From positions 1 to 44,255 of the forward strand of contig JAQXEV010000072.1 of assembly GCA_029250665.1 (NCBI GenBank): DNA of 44,255 nt, written 5' to 3'. The position numbers and the translations under genes were made by a program. This stretch comes from Candidatus Thalassarchaeaceae archaeon. Lineage in GTDB: Archaea > Thermoplasmatota > Poseidoniia > Poseidoniales > Thalassarchaeaceae. Shown in pieces: positions 9,405 to 17,038 of this stretch (position 1 is its first letter; each line of letters begins with the position of its first letter). The notes under the pieces are model-generated. The model saw nothing but the letters and a program-made list of their open reading frames with translations, was not told the origin of the DNA and searched no databases.

Positions 9405-10046
9405 ATGTTGGCACCGCACCGCGATTCTGCGGGTTTGACAGATTCTCTCGAACTCGAGGCTCTTCCTGGCGGAATCGAGTGGGATGGGCGTATCGCCTAT
9501 CTCGATCGAGATGGCGTACTGAATATCGGTAGTGAAAACTATGTCAATTCACCTGCCGAGGTAGTGTTGCTCCCAGATGCTGGACCTTCTGTTGGTCGAC
9601 TTCGTCGGGCTGGATATCGTATCGTCATCGTAACGAATCAATCTCCTGTTGGGCGTGGTCATTGGAACTCCGCAAATTTGGATTCAATTCATACACGCTT
9701 GCGTGAAATGCTACTCACTGAGGATGTGGATGCTCATCTCGACTTAGTGCTTTACTCACCCTACGCACCATGGGAAGGAGCTTGGGCGCGCAAACCACAC
9801 CCTGGTATGTTAGAGGCCGGCCGTCAATTGCTTGATGCGGCCGCTGACGGTACTGATTTCGAGATACTGCGGCTAATGTTTGACGATGATTGGCAGGACA
9901 GGCCTGATGAGTCAACCTCATTCATGGTCGGTGACAGAGGTGTCGATATGGCTGCCGCACTCGCCTTTGGTGTAACTGGCATCCGTTGTGATCCCGATAT
10001 TGGCCTATCAGGGGTTGTTGATTCTATACTGGGGGGTGCCGCGTGA
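9405..10046 (+). CDS. gmhB: D,D-heptose 1,7-bisphosphate phosphatase-like HAD hydrolase
   Basis: HAD-superfamily phosphatase of the GmhB/histidinol-phosphatase group, which dephosphorylates heptose 1,7-bisphosphate. Catalytic Asp34 and Asp36 lie in YLDRDGVLN, the Thr motif is IVTNQSPVGRG at 75-85, the Lys is in RKPHPGM (Lys130) and the acidic motif III is GDRGVD at 176-181. Canonical GmhB carries a Cys/His zinc loop before the RKP motif; here that loop (YSPYAPWEGAWARKP) has no cysteines, so the zinc site is absent. The stop overlaps the tiaS GTG start by 4 nt, suggesting translational coupling of gmhA, gmhB and tiaS. Confidence 0.83.
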   Translation: MLAPHRDSAGLTDSLELEALPGGIEWDGRIAYLDRDGVLNIGSENYVNSPAEVVLLPDAGPSVGRLRRAGYRIVIVTNQSPVGRGHWNSANLDSIHTRLREMLLTEDVDAHLDLVLYSPYAPWEGAWARKPHPGMLEAGRQLLDAAADGTDFEILRLMFDDDWQDRPDESTSFMVGDRGVDMAAALAFGVTGIRCDPDIGLSGVVDSILGGAA

Positions 10047-11320
10047 GCGGTACCCATGTGAAAAGTGTCGTCCGAATCGCTTTGGATGACACAGACCATG
10101 TCGATCACGCGTGTACAACCGAGCATTTCCAGCGATTGCTGTCAATGCTCCAACTAAGTATCGATGACTTCGCGGTCCTCGAGAGACGACTAGTAAGGCT
10201 CTGGCCTTTCGCACCGAAGAGGACGCGGGGCAATGCTGCATTGTCGGCAGTATGTGAATTGGGCTACGGCTCTTTGGACGATGTGAATAAGATTTGTAAG
10301 AAATTCATTGAAGATTTAGCACTCGAAATCGCGACTGACTATCCGAGTGAAGGTCAGAGACCGGACCCTTGCTTGCTCGTATCAGATGTGGAATTTCCTG
10401 AGGAATGGTATTGGCAAGCCGTTCGGCGCGAAGTTAAGTTGAAAACTCGTTTAGAAAGTCTGCCCGATAGCGCCAAAATCCACTCAATTTCTCCTCAGCC
10501 GGCTGGGCTTATCGGCGCGAGTTCTGCAATCGCTTGGAATCCCTCACAAGGCAGCACTTGGGAATTAATCGCTTGGCGTCAGCCGAACCGAATCAGGACG
10601 AACCGAGAAGTTTCACAACAGTCGATTATCGAGATGTCGGAGAGGTTTACTGAAACATTCACCAATAGAGATCCTACGACAGGTCGTGGCATGATTATGC
10701 CACGCACAAATTGCCCTGTTCTATACGGCGTGCGTGGAAATTCGGCCCAAGAGGTATCAGATGCTCACAAATTCATGCAGTCTCGAGATGATGTAGAGAC
10801 CTGTGAAGCTTGGGCAATCCATCGAACAAATCAGGTTTCAGACGACCATTTACTGGGTTATTATAGCGCAGTTGTAAGTGGTTTGCCTAACGAAGTTCAG
10901 GGAGGGCACTCCTCAATTTTGGTTTGGGATGGTGAGGTTGGAAAAACTCTGATAGCCTTTGCTGAAAGCGGACCAGTCAATGTATTATTGCGTAGAACAA
11001 AACCGGGTGATGTAGTCGATTGGTTGGGTCTGAAAGCTCCTTCAGGTGAGATTCACCTCGAAAGATTACGGGTGAAATCCACAGTCCCAAGAACGGGTGA
11101 GCGACCTGATTGTTGTGGTAAAGCCATGCGCAGTGCAGGTAAAGGTCAGGGGCTCCGCTGCACGGTTTGTGGTTCAATCAAAGAAAAATCTTGGAAAATC
11201 GAATCAATCTCATTCGACGGGCAAAGTGGTGGCTGGGTTGAGCCGACCGCATCCAACCGAAGGCATCTCGCTATGCCATTGAAACGTTCACTTCCAAGTC
11301 CCGCGAAGAATCAAGACTGA
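10043..11320 (+). CDS. tiaS: tRNA(Ile2) 2-agmatinylcytidine synthetase
   Basis: TiaS attaches agmatine to C34 of tRNA-Ile(CAU) using ATP, so that the tRNA reads AUA. It is specific to archaea and usually essential. The 425-residue protein shows the N-terminal IALDDTD motif (about 12-18), the central GLIGASSAIAW and ELIAWR segments, PVLYGVRG near 225-232, an OB-like domain with HRTNQVSDDHL, and a C-terminal zinc ribbon with CC...C-x2-C (CCGKAM, CTVCGS). Length matches the family. It starts at a GTG overlapping the gmhB stop (GTGA). Confidence 0.92.
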   Translation: MSGTHVKSVVRIALDDTDHVDHACTTEHFQRLLSMLQLSIDDFAVLERRLVRLWPFAPKRTRGNAALSAVCELGYGSLDDVNKICKKFIEDLALEIATDYPSEGQRPDPCLLVSDVEFPEEWYWQAVRREVKLKTRLESLPDSAKIHSISPQPAGLIGASSAIAWNPSQGSTWELIAWRQPNRIRTNREVSQQSIIEMSERFTETFTNRDPTTGRGMIMPRTNCPVLYGVRGNSAQEVSDAHKFMQSRDDVETCEAWAIHRTNQVSDDHLLGYYSAVVSGLPNEVQGGHSSILVWDGEVGKTLIAFAESGPVNVLLRRTKPGDVVDWLGLKAPSGEIHLERLRVKSTVPRTGERPDCCGKAMRSAGKGQGLRCTVCGSIKEKSWKIESISFDGQSGGWVEPTASNRRHLAMPLKRSLPSPAKNQD

Positions 11321-11338
11321 GTCACGGTTGCGAAATCC

Positions 11339-11566
11339 ATGGCTGCTGACAGTCAAACGATTGCGACAGTCTTGTTGAGCATCTCTGCCGCAGGTCTGAT
11401 CTGGTTCATTCTGCGCTTACGGCAGCGACGTAAATTGGACATTGTTGAGATAGAGAAGGAATATTCTGGGAGAGCGAAGAATCCTGATGATTTGATGGTT
11501 CCAGATGACAATGCGATTGCTGAATTGGAACGATTATTGGAGTCGAGCTTCGAATCTGAAGAATGA
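11339..11566 (+). CDS. Small single-span membrane protein
   Basis: Unrecognised 75-residue protein with one hydrophobic segment near residues 8-25 (TVLLSISAAGLIWFIL) followed by a basic stretch RLRQRRK and an acidic cytoplasmic tail ending in ESSFESEE. The positive-inside rule puts the tail in the cytoplasm. It begins 18 nt after tiaS and its stop abuts the stop of the convergent RadB-like gene. The compact spacing and sensible topology support a real gene; function is unknown. Confidence 0.6.
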   Translation: MAADSQTIATVLLSISAAGLIWFILRLRQRRKLDIVEIEKEYSGRAKNPDDLMVPDDNAIAELERLLESSFESEE

Positions 11567-12136
11567 TTATGCGGGGAAGAATCCACTAGTTTTCAACTCT
11601 AATTCGTTGTGTTGCTCTCCGTCGACAAGTGTTCTCCGGTTATTTATTCCATCAACGCGGAAGAGCCAAGTCTGTCTAATTCCATCCAATTGTTCACCCC
11701 GGCTCCTCCAAGGTTCTCCGATTCCCGAGGGCGATTCATACGCCTTCGCTGTGAGAACCAATCGGGTATTTGTGGCTGCGCTAATGATGGATCGCGCCGC
11801 TTTCAGATCGCTTGCTGGGGCACGGCCGCTCGATGGGCACCAATCATCGATGATGACAATATCAGATTCATTGAGACGGGAGATCAGTGGTCCAACTGCC
11901 TTTGCTCTTGTCAGTAGATCTTCTCCGAATTCTAAGATGAATAGACGCTCGAGTTGTTGCTCATTCAGGTTTACCAATATTTGTCTAGTTCTGACTGGGT
12001 CTGGAGCGGTTCTACCGAGCCAAACAACTCGGGAATTCGCTTCAAGAACTGCTGCTGCGAGGCTGAGACATAGGCTGGTGCCGCCAATCCCTGCTTCCAC
12101 AGATAGGTGGACAGCCCCTGAGTCAAGGTCGAGCAT
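11567..12136 (-). CDS. RadB/RecA-like ATPase paralogue with degenerate P-loop
   Basis: The 189-residue protein has the RecA/RadB fold order: an N-terminal P-loop-like segment SVEAGIGGTSLCLSLAA at residues 12-28, a beta strand RVVWLGR at 35-41, and a Walker B-like IVIIDDWCPSSG near 92-103. In the P-loop the invariant Lys of GK[ST] is Gly (GIGGTS), read directly from codons GGC GGC ACC AGC. Typical RadB has about 25 residues before the P-loop; here an in-frame TGA precedes the ATG by seven codons, so the N-terminus is short. It may be a non-hydrolysing recombination accessory or a RecA-fold regulator. Assignment as RadB is by architecture only. Confidence 0.6.
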   Translation of the reverse strand: MLDLDSGAVHLSVEAGIGGTSLCLSLAAAVLEANSRVVWLGRTAPDPVRTRQILVNLNEQQLERLFILEFGEDLLTRAKAVGPLISRLNESDIVIIDDWCPSSGRAPASDLKAARSIISAATNTRLVLTAKAYESPSGIGEPWRSRGEQLDGIRQTWLFRVDGINNRRTLVDGEQHNELELKTSGFFPA

Positions 12137-12232
12137 GAGACTCGCTTCGCGAACTCAGGGTGGATGAGGATTGCTATCCTTAGGCGTCTCTGAGCGGATA
12201 TCCTCAAGGACTCGCCTACGGTCGATTCATCG

Positions 12233-12436
12233 ATGGCGGAGAGGATTCGTAAGCGGGAAGCGCCGCCGTTTGAAGAGAAGGATTCGAATCTCTTCGTCGC
12301 GTTACAAGAAGATGGATTCTTCAATACGGCTCTGAATGATTCCAATCAATACGGTCCTCATACGATGATTATCTTGCTCGGAATTGTTGCGACTATCACC
12401 GGGGCAGCTTTACTTGCCCTGATGTTCATCTATTGA
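12233..12436 (+). CDS. Small C-terminally anchored membrane protein
   Basis: Unrecognised 67-residue protein: a charged N-terminal half (RIRKREAPPFEEKD) and a single hydrophobic C-terminal segment (about 45-66, MIILLGIVATITGAALLALM) ending almost at the stop, as in tail-anchored proteins. It fills the gap between the divergent RadB-like gene and the convergent purB, 18 nt from the purB stop. It could be a small secretion or membrane-complex subunit, but no family is recognised. Confidence 0.55.
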   Translation: MAERIRKREAPPFEEKDSNLFVALQEDGFFNTALNDSNQYGPHTMIILLGIVATITGAALLALMFIY

Positions 12437-12454
12437 TTCTAAGTTCTTACTCGA

Positions 12455-13804
12455 TTATTCAATCGCTGCACGTGCGAGTGCGACTGATTCGTCGACGATT
12501 TCTCCGCTGACACCCAAGTGGCTCATTGGATTGAAAAGTTGGTCTAGTTCATCAGAGGTGAAAGCGGCGGTAATCTCCGCATCCTCGCCACAAACCTCTC
12601 GCAGGTGGCGGCGGTCTGCAACGGCAACCATCGAGGCGCTTCTGAGAACCTCATGCGCTTGGTCACGGTGCATTCCAGTATCGACTAGGGCAAGCATTAG
12701 TTTCTCAGCCATGACTAGTCCGTTTTGAGATTCTATATTGGCGATCATCCGTTCGGCATCGACGACGCACTTGCTCATCACTCGGTCAGTCTTGAGAAGG
12801 ATGTCGTCGAGTAGAATCATTGCGTGTGATAGAGTGAAACGTTCACTCGATGAGTTCGCAAGATCGCGCTCGTGCCAGAGTAGTGCGTTTTGGTAAGACG
12901 GGATTATCATCGCGCGGACGATACGGGCGAGACCTGATGCGTTCTCAGCGGTAATCGGATTACGCTTGTGAGCCATGGTCGATGACCCGACCTGCTTCTC
13001 GACATCGAACCATTCTCCGACCTCAGCGATTTCCGAGCGTTGTAGATTGCGAACTTCTTGTAGCAACTTCTCGACTGAGGCAGCGACATTTGCCATCCAT
13101 CCAACCCACTCGATGTAGCGGTCACGGCCGACGACTTGTGTGGTTGCGACCGGGACGCTCAATCCAAGATGTTCAAGGATAAGTCTCTGAAGTTCCTTGG
13201 CATTCTCACCTTGGGCTGCTCCAGTACCGACAGCGCCGAGGAATTTGCCAGTGATTGCGCGAGCCTCAAGTTCGTCGAGGCGCACAAGATGGCGGCGGAA
13301 TTCATCAACGAATACTGCAATCTTCAATCCGAAGGTAATCGGGACCGCTGCCTGACCATGTGTTCGCCCAAGCATCACTGTGTCGCGCTCGCGCTCAGCC
13401 AAGTCACAGAGAGTTGCCAATACTTGCTTCAGCATCACGCGTTGTAGAATAATAGAATCGCGAATTTGCAGTGCGACGGCCGAATCGACGATATCATTAC
13501 TCGTCGCACCCAAGTGGATACACCAAGCAGCGTCACCAGCTTGCTCAGCCATCGCCTTCGTTAGCGCCATGATGTCATGGCGAGTCTCAGCCTCAATTTC
13601 GTCTACCCGATCTGCAGTGACGATGCCAGGGTCGGAGATATCTGCTATCTTATCGTAATGCTCAGCACTCACGCGCCCGAGCTGACAATGAGCCCAAACT
13701 AGGGCGCGCTCGACGTCCAATTGTCGAGTATGTCGACCCTCTCTAGACCAGATGTCTTTGGCTTCAGGTCGGCCGTAACGGTAGTCCAGTGGTGATACAG
13801 ACAC
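12455..13804 (-). CDS. purB: Adenylosuccinate lyase
   Basis: PurB catalyses two steps of purine synthesis: fumarate release from SAICAR and from adenylosuccinate. The 449-residue protein belongs to the fumarase/aspartase superfamily, with the catalytic-His segment GRTHGQAAVP at 146-155, HLGATSNDIVDSA at 97-109 and the signature loop GSSTMAHKRNP at 273-283. The signature usually reads MPHKRNP or MPYKRNP; Ala replaces Pro here, a mild change. Length and order fit archaeal PurB. Its stop is 18 nt from the convergent small membrane protein; dph6 lies 73 nt upstream on the same strand. Confidence 0.95.
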   Translation of the reverse strand: MSVSPLDYRYGRPEAKDIWSREGRHTRQLDVERALVWAHCQLGRVSAEHYDKIADISDPGIVTADRVDEIEAETRHDIMALTKAMAEQAGDAAWCIHLGATSNDIVDSAVALQIRDSIILQRVMLKQVLATLCDLAERERDTVMLGRTHGQAAVPITFGLKIAVFVDEFRRHLVRLDELEARAITGKFLGAVGTGAAQGENAKELQRLILEHLGLSVPVATTQVVGRDRYIEWVGWMANVAASVEKLLQEVRNLQRSEIAEVGEWFDVEKQVGSSTMAHKRNPITAENASGLARIVRAMIIPSYQNALLWHERDLANSSSERFTLSHAMILLDDILLKTDRVMSKCVVDAERMIANIESQNGLVMAEKLMLALVDTGMHRDQAHEVLRSASMVAVADRRHLREVCGEDAEITAAFTSDELDQLFNPMSHLGVSGEIVDESVALARAAIE

Positions 13805-13877
13805 TGCGTTCCCCGTATCCTGTCGACTTGACGCCCCCCCTTGAGGCTAGCGGATGATGGATAAGAGGCAAAAGGCG

Positions 13878-14636
13878 TCACTGAGAGGCTAATGCAGCAC
13901 TATCGAGTATCCACACACCCCTTCTGCCGGACCATTGCGGTCGGCCCGTGATATCCAGGTTATGTCGGAGGTGTGGTGCGCCGACGACAATGGTTTCGAA
14001 TTCCCCTCCTTCGCCATCTAAATTGAATCGATTACGCTTTGCAGCGAGGGACAGTTTCGAAAGGCTATGCTCGTCTAATTTTACCCCCAACCATTCTTCT
14101 CCAAGCCCGTCGGTCGAAACAGATACAATTCTTACATCGAATCCGTGATCTACTAGTGATTGCATGTGTTCTTCTGGTGAATGATGCCAGAGCGGACAGT
14201 AAGAAATCAATCCTAACCGCTCGCACATTCTCTCGATACGAGTTTTCTGGTAATCTGACCGAAGCGCTCCAACGACCAGCGCATCGACTTCCAAAGCTTC
14301 ATCTTGCAAAACCAAATCTCCTGGGAATTTGATTGACGGCGAATCCTCACGTACCTGTGCGTATGCGGTTGAAACATCGTATCTACCACGGATAGCAGCC
14401 TCGAGATCATCGATTTCAGACTCTTCCTCACCCTCCGAAAGAACTGGCAACCACGGAACTCCCATCGAGGCTGCCTGTAACCCAGCCAGCGAAGTATTCG
14501 GTAATTGAAACATCATCGAATCATCTGAAGTGACGTGCACGGTGACAAGAGATTCGACCGACCAACCCTGCATCAATGCCCACCAACAGGCGTAGGTAGA
14601 GTCCTTCCCTGCTGAAGAGAGGACTGCAACGCGCAT
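13878..14636 (-). CDS. dph6: Diphthine--ammonia ligase
   Basis: Dph6 performs the last step of diphthamide synthesis, ATP-dependent amidation of diphthine on EF-2. The 252-residue protein starts with the PP-loop SSAGKDSTYA (7-16), has the ALRSDYQKTRIE segment near 127-138 typical of the family, and the C-terminal GEGGEFETIVVGAP motif. Length matches archaeal Dph6. Its substrate EF-2, with the modifiable His intact, is encoded at 25308-27572. It is divergent from psmA across a 170-nt region. Confidence 0.93.
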   Translation of the reverse strand: MRVAVLSSAGKDSTYACWWALMQGWSVESLVTVHVTSDDSMMFQLPNTSLAGLQAASMGVPWLPVLSEGEEESEIDDLEAAIRGRYDVSTAYAQVREDSPSIKFPGDLVLQDEALEVDALVVGALRSDYQKTRIERMCERLGLISYCPLWHHSPEEHMQSLVDHGFDVRIVSVSTDGLGEEWLGVKLDEHSLSKLSLAAKRNRFNLDGEGGEFETIVVGAPHLRHNLDITGRPQWSGRRGVWILDSAALASQ

Positions 14637-14806
14637 GACTCAGCGGAAGGACTCGCACCCATCAATTCACCCGTGACAAAGGTGTTGCCTTTACCACAGT
14701 ATAGTCTCAAATCCCGCGATCTCGCATCCCAACCTTTCCGAGCCAAGCGAGAAGGGACTGCGACCAAGGTTGATAAGAGGCCGGCGCAGGTCCCTCTGCG
14801 TTAGCC
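14637..14806. promoter_or_regulatory. Divergent intergenic region dph6/psmA
   Basis: The longest gene-free stretch of the window, about 170 nt. A TATA-like TTGATAAG at about 14769-14776 lies roughly 33 nt before the psmA ATG. A short inverted repeat AAAGG...CCTTT occurs at 14678-14692. No RNA gene is convincing here. Confidence 0.35.
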
Positions 14807-15517
14807 ATGCAACCAAGCGGACGTGGATATGATCATGGGGTTTCGACCTTCTCGCCAGACGGACGATTGTACCAAGTCGAGTATGCTCGCGAATCGGTGA
14901 AACGTGGGACAACTACTGTTGGCCTCAAGTTCCGTGATGGAGTAGTTCTCATCGTCGACAAGCGCATATCTAGCAAGCTGGTTATTATCGATTCAATCGA
15001 GAAGATGTATCAGATTGACGGCCACGTCGGATTCACTACTTCCGGACTCGTTGCAGACGCGAGGCAACTCGTCGATCGTGCTCGCGTTCAGTGCCAAGTC
15101 AACAGAATGACCTATGGTGATGCGATACCTGTAACCACTCTTGTCAAGAAAATGTGCGACTACATGCAATCTTTCACTCAATATGGGGGTGCCAGACCCT
15201 TCGGCACTGCCTTGTTGATTGCTGGAGTAGATTCCGAAGGTGTACATCTCTTCGAGACTGACCCAAGTGGAGCTTACCAATCGTATCATGCTGGTGCCAT
15301 CGGCCGAGGTCGTGCGTCTGTAATCGACCATTTCGAAGCGAATTGGAAATCAAATATGACTCAGAATGCGGCAATCAAGCTCGGCCTTGAGGCCCTTCGA
15401 GAATCAATCGACGAAGATCTCAATCGAGAAGCTGTGGAAATTGCCATAGTCAATGGTAGTGGCTACACAAAAATGAGCCGTGAAGATACTCTGAAGCATC
15501 TCGACAAGCTCAATTGA
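14807..15517 (+). CDS. psmA: Proteasome alpha subunit
   Basis: Forms the outer heptameric rings of the archaeal 20S proteasome and gates substrate entry. The 236-residue protein opens with GYDHGVSTFSPDGRLYQVEYA, the classic alpha-subunit signature with the gating Tyr-Asp and the RLYQVEYA helix (about 20-27). KRGTTTVGL, the conserved Lys-containing DKRIS segment and the TQYGGARPFG loop near 125-134 follow. The alpha N-terminal extension is retained, so it is not the proteolytic beta subunit. It heads the run sdo1-rrp4-rrp41-rrp42, the well-known archaeal proteasome/exosome neighbourhood. Confidence 0.97.
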   Translation: MQPSGRGYDHGVSTFSPDGRLYQVEYARESVKRGTTTVGLKFRDGVVLIVDKRISSKLVIIDSIEKMYQIDGHVGFTTSGLVADARQLVDRARVQCQVNRMTYGDAIPVTTLVKKMCDYMQSFTQYGGARPFGTALLIAGVDSEGVHLFETDPSGAYQSYHAGAIGRGRASVIDHFEANWKSNMTQNAAIKLGLEALRESIDEDLNREAVEIAIVNGSGYTKMSREDTLKHLDKLN

Positions 15518-15568
15518 GCCCGATTGCATCCCCGATTGCTCTAAGGGCTGGGCCGAATCTGGCGATTC

Positions 15569-16258
15569 ATGGTAAGCCTCGATGATGCGGTCATCGCTCG
15601 CCTCGAAAAAGGCGGCAATCGTTACGAGATTCTTGTCGACCCCGACCTCGTGGCAGAGTGGAAGGTAAATCCAGAACAGGTATCGTTCGAGGATATGTTG
15701 GCCACAGATGAGGTTTGGTCTGATGTCAAAGCCGGCGACAGGCCAACATCCGATGCGCTCGAGAATATCTTCGGAACTACCGATTTACATTCCTGCGTCG
15801 AGCGCATTCTTACCGATGGAAGCATTCAGTTAACAACCGCTCAACGGAAGCAAATGGTCGACGATAAGCGCAAGCAAATTATCCACGCCATCGCGACGAC
15901 GGCGACTGACCCGAAAACACGCGGACCTCACCCACCTACACGTATCGAAAACGCTCTTTCAGAAGCCCGATTCAGCGTTGATCCATTCCTCTCCGTCGAG
16001 CGCCAAGTTCAGGACGCTGTCGATGCCATCCGTGCATTGATTCCATTGCAATTCATCACAGTACGCTTGGCCTTCCGCATTCAAGGCAGGGATTACGGCG
16101 GAGTGCATCAGTTATTGCGCGATTCTATCCAGAAGGAAGAGTGGCTTTCTGACGGTTCTTGGGTGTGTGTTGTGGAGTGTCCGGGCGGCATGAAATCAGA
16201 CTTAATTAGCCGCGTTTCCAAGCGCAGTTCGGGACTTGATGTTAGAGAGTTGGACTAA
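15569..16258 (+). CDS. sdo1: Ribosome maturation protein SBDS/SDO1
   Basis: The archaeal SBDS orthologue, which in eukaryotes helps release eIF6 from the 60S subunit and is linked to EF-2-like GTPases. The 229-residue protein has the N-terminal FYSH domain (VSLDDAVIARLEKGGNRYEILVDP region), the central helical domain with QLTTAQRKQMVDDKRKQI near 90-107, the PHPPTRIENAL linker near 126-136 and a C-terminal ferredoxin-like domain. Length fits archaeal SBDS (about 230-240). It sits 51 nt after psmA and is followed by a strong stem-loop before rrp4. Confidence 0.95.
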   Translation: MVSLDDAVIARLEKGGNRYEILVDPDLVAEWKVNPEQVSFEDMLATDEVWSDVKAGDRPTSDALENIFGTTDLHSCVERILTDGSIQLTTAQRKQMVDDKRKQIIHAIATTATDPKTRGPHPPTRIENALSEARFSVDPFLSVERQVQDAVDAIRALIPLQFITVRLAFRIQGRDYGGVHQLLRDSIQKEEWLSDGSWVCVVECPGGMKSDLISRVSKRSSGLDVRELD

Positions 16259-16261
16259 ATC

Positions 16262-16298
16262 GAAGAGTCGTAAGCAGACGAGTACATAGCGACTCTTC
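16262..16298 (+). terminator. Stem-loop between sdo1 and rrp4
   Basis: Perfect 9-bp arms GAAGAGTCG (16262-16270) and CGACTCTTC (16290-16298) enclose a 19-nt loop, starting 3 nt after the sdo1 stop. It could be a terminator, an mRNA processing site or an RNA-stability element separating sdo1 from rrp4. No T tract follows, so simple termination is uncertain. Confidence 0.45.
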
Positions 16299-16299
16299 A

Positions 16300-16314
16300 C
16301 ACACCGTAGGTGTG
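16300..16314. promoter_or_regulatory. Palindrome just upstream of the rrp4 TATA box
   Basis: Perfect 6-bp arms CACACC and GGTGTG around GTA, ending 2 nt before a TATA-like sequence. The placement next to the TFB/TBP recognition area would suit a transcription factor. It shares the GTA spacer with the fusA and glyS/lhr palindromes. Confidence 0.4.
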
Positions 16315-16315
16315 A

Positions 16316-16323
16316 GCATATAC
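16316..16323 (+). promoter_or_regulatory. TATA-like box of rrp4
   Basis: GCATATAC, about 41 nt before the ATG at 16361. An upstream in-frame ATG at 16328 is only 5 nt from this box, so the 16361 start is preferred. Confidence 0.4.
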
Positions 16324-16360
16324 GGTTATGAAGGGGAGGTCGGTCGCGCGGCCCGATAAC

Positions 16361-17038
16361 ATGAGTGGAGACAAGGGCGCGGGCGGACCGCGCGGATCTC
16401 GACAGGCACCTCTGCTTGTCGCACCCGGAGATGATCTGGGTGATTCTGGGGAGCTCGAAGCTGGGCATGGCGTACTCGCCATCAACGGTCGGCTTCGTGC
16501 ATTGAAGCAAGGAAGAATGAGTAATCGGGACGGTACTGTCTCGATAGAGCCGCGACGCACCGCTTACGTGCCGCGGCCAAGCGATCTCGTGATCGGATAC
16601 ATCGAGGGATGCACCAGTAATATCTGGTTCATCGACATCGGTGCGCCGTTCAATGCGATTCTGCCGATGAGCCTCGGACCATCCAAGGCTGAGTTTGGTG
16701 GTATCAGAAAGGTCCTCGACATCGGTGACGCTATCCTTTGTCGAGTTCAAGAGGTCGAAGAGAATCATTCGAGCGTCGTTACGATGAAAGGAATGGGTCT
16801 GCGTGCAATTCGCGCTGGCAGCGTCGAGGACATTGATCCTCACCTGCTTGGCCGACTTATCGGTCGCGGAGGCAACAACCTCCGCCAACTCAAGGAAGAC
16901 ACGGAATGCCGTGTCGTAGCCGGCGATAATGGCCGGGTGTGGCTAGATGGTGACCTCAGTGGTATCATCGATGCTCGTGACAGACTCAACGCGCTTCTCA
17001 CCGAAGCGAAAGTCGAGGAATACAGAGGTGATGCCTGA
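16361..17038 (+). CDS. rrp4: Exosome complex RNA-binding protein Rrp4
   Basis: Cap protein of the archaeal RNA exosome; it binds substrate RNA above the Rrp41-Rrp42 ring. From the ATG at 16361 the product is 225 residues: an N-terminal beta domain (LLVAPGDDLGDSGELEAGHG), an S1 domain (VIGYIEGCTSNIWFIDIGAP) and a C-terminal KH-type domain with GRLIGRGGNNLRQLKEDTEC. A longer frame from 16328 overlaps the probable promoter. Its stop overlaps the rrp41 start (TGATG), indicating translational coupling. Confidence 0.94.
   Translation: MSGDKGAGGPRGSRQAPLLVAPGDDLGDSGELEAGHGVLAINGRLRALKQGRMSNRDGTVSIEPRRTAYVPRPSDLVIGYIEGCTSNIWFIDIGAPFNAILPMSLGPSKAEFGGIRKVLDIGDAILCRVQEVEENHSSVVTMKGMGLRAIRAGSVEDIDPHLLGRLIGRGGNNLRQLKEDTECRVVAGDNGRVWLDGDLSGIIDARDRLNALLTEAKVEEYRGDA

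Noticed and set aside
14640-14725. tRNA-Asp(GTC)-like pattern on the minus strand
   Set aside because: An acceptor-like pairing and a 5-bp anticodon arm with a GTC loop can be drawn, but the spacing between acceptor and anticodon arms is too long, the T stem has mismatches and the T loop is TGCGAGT rather than TTCRANN.
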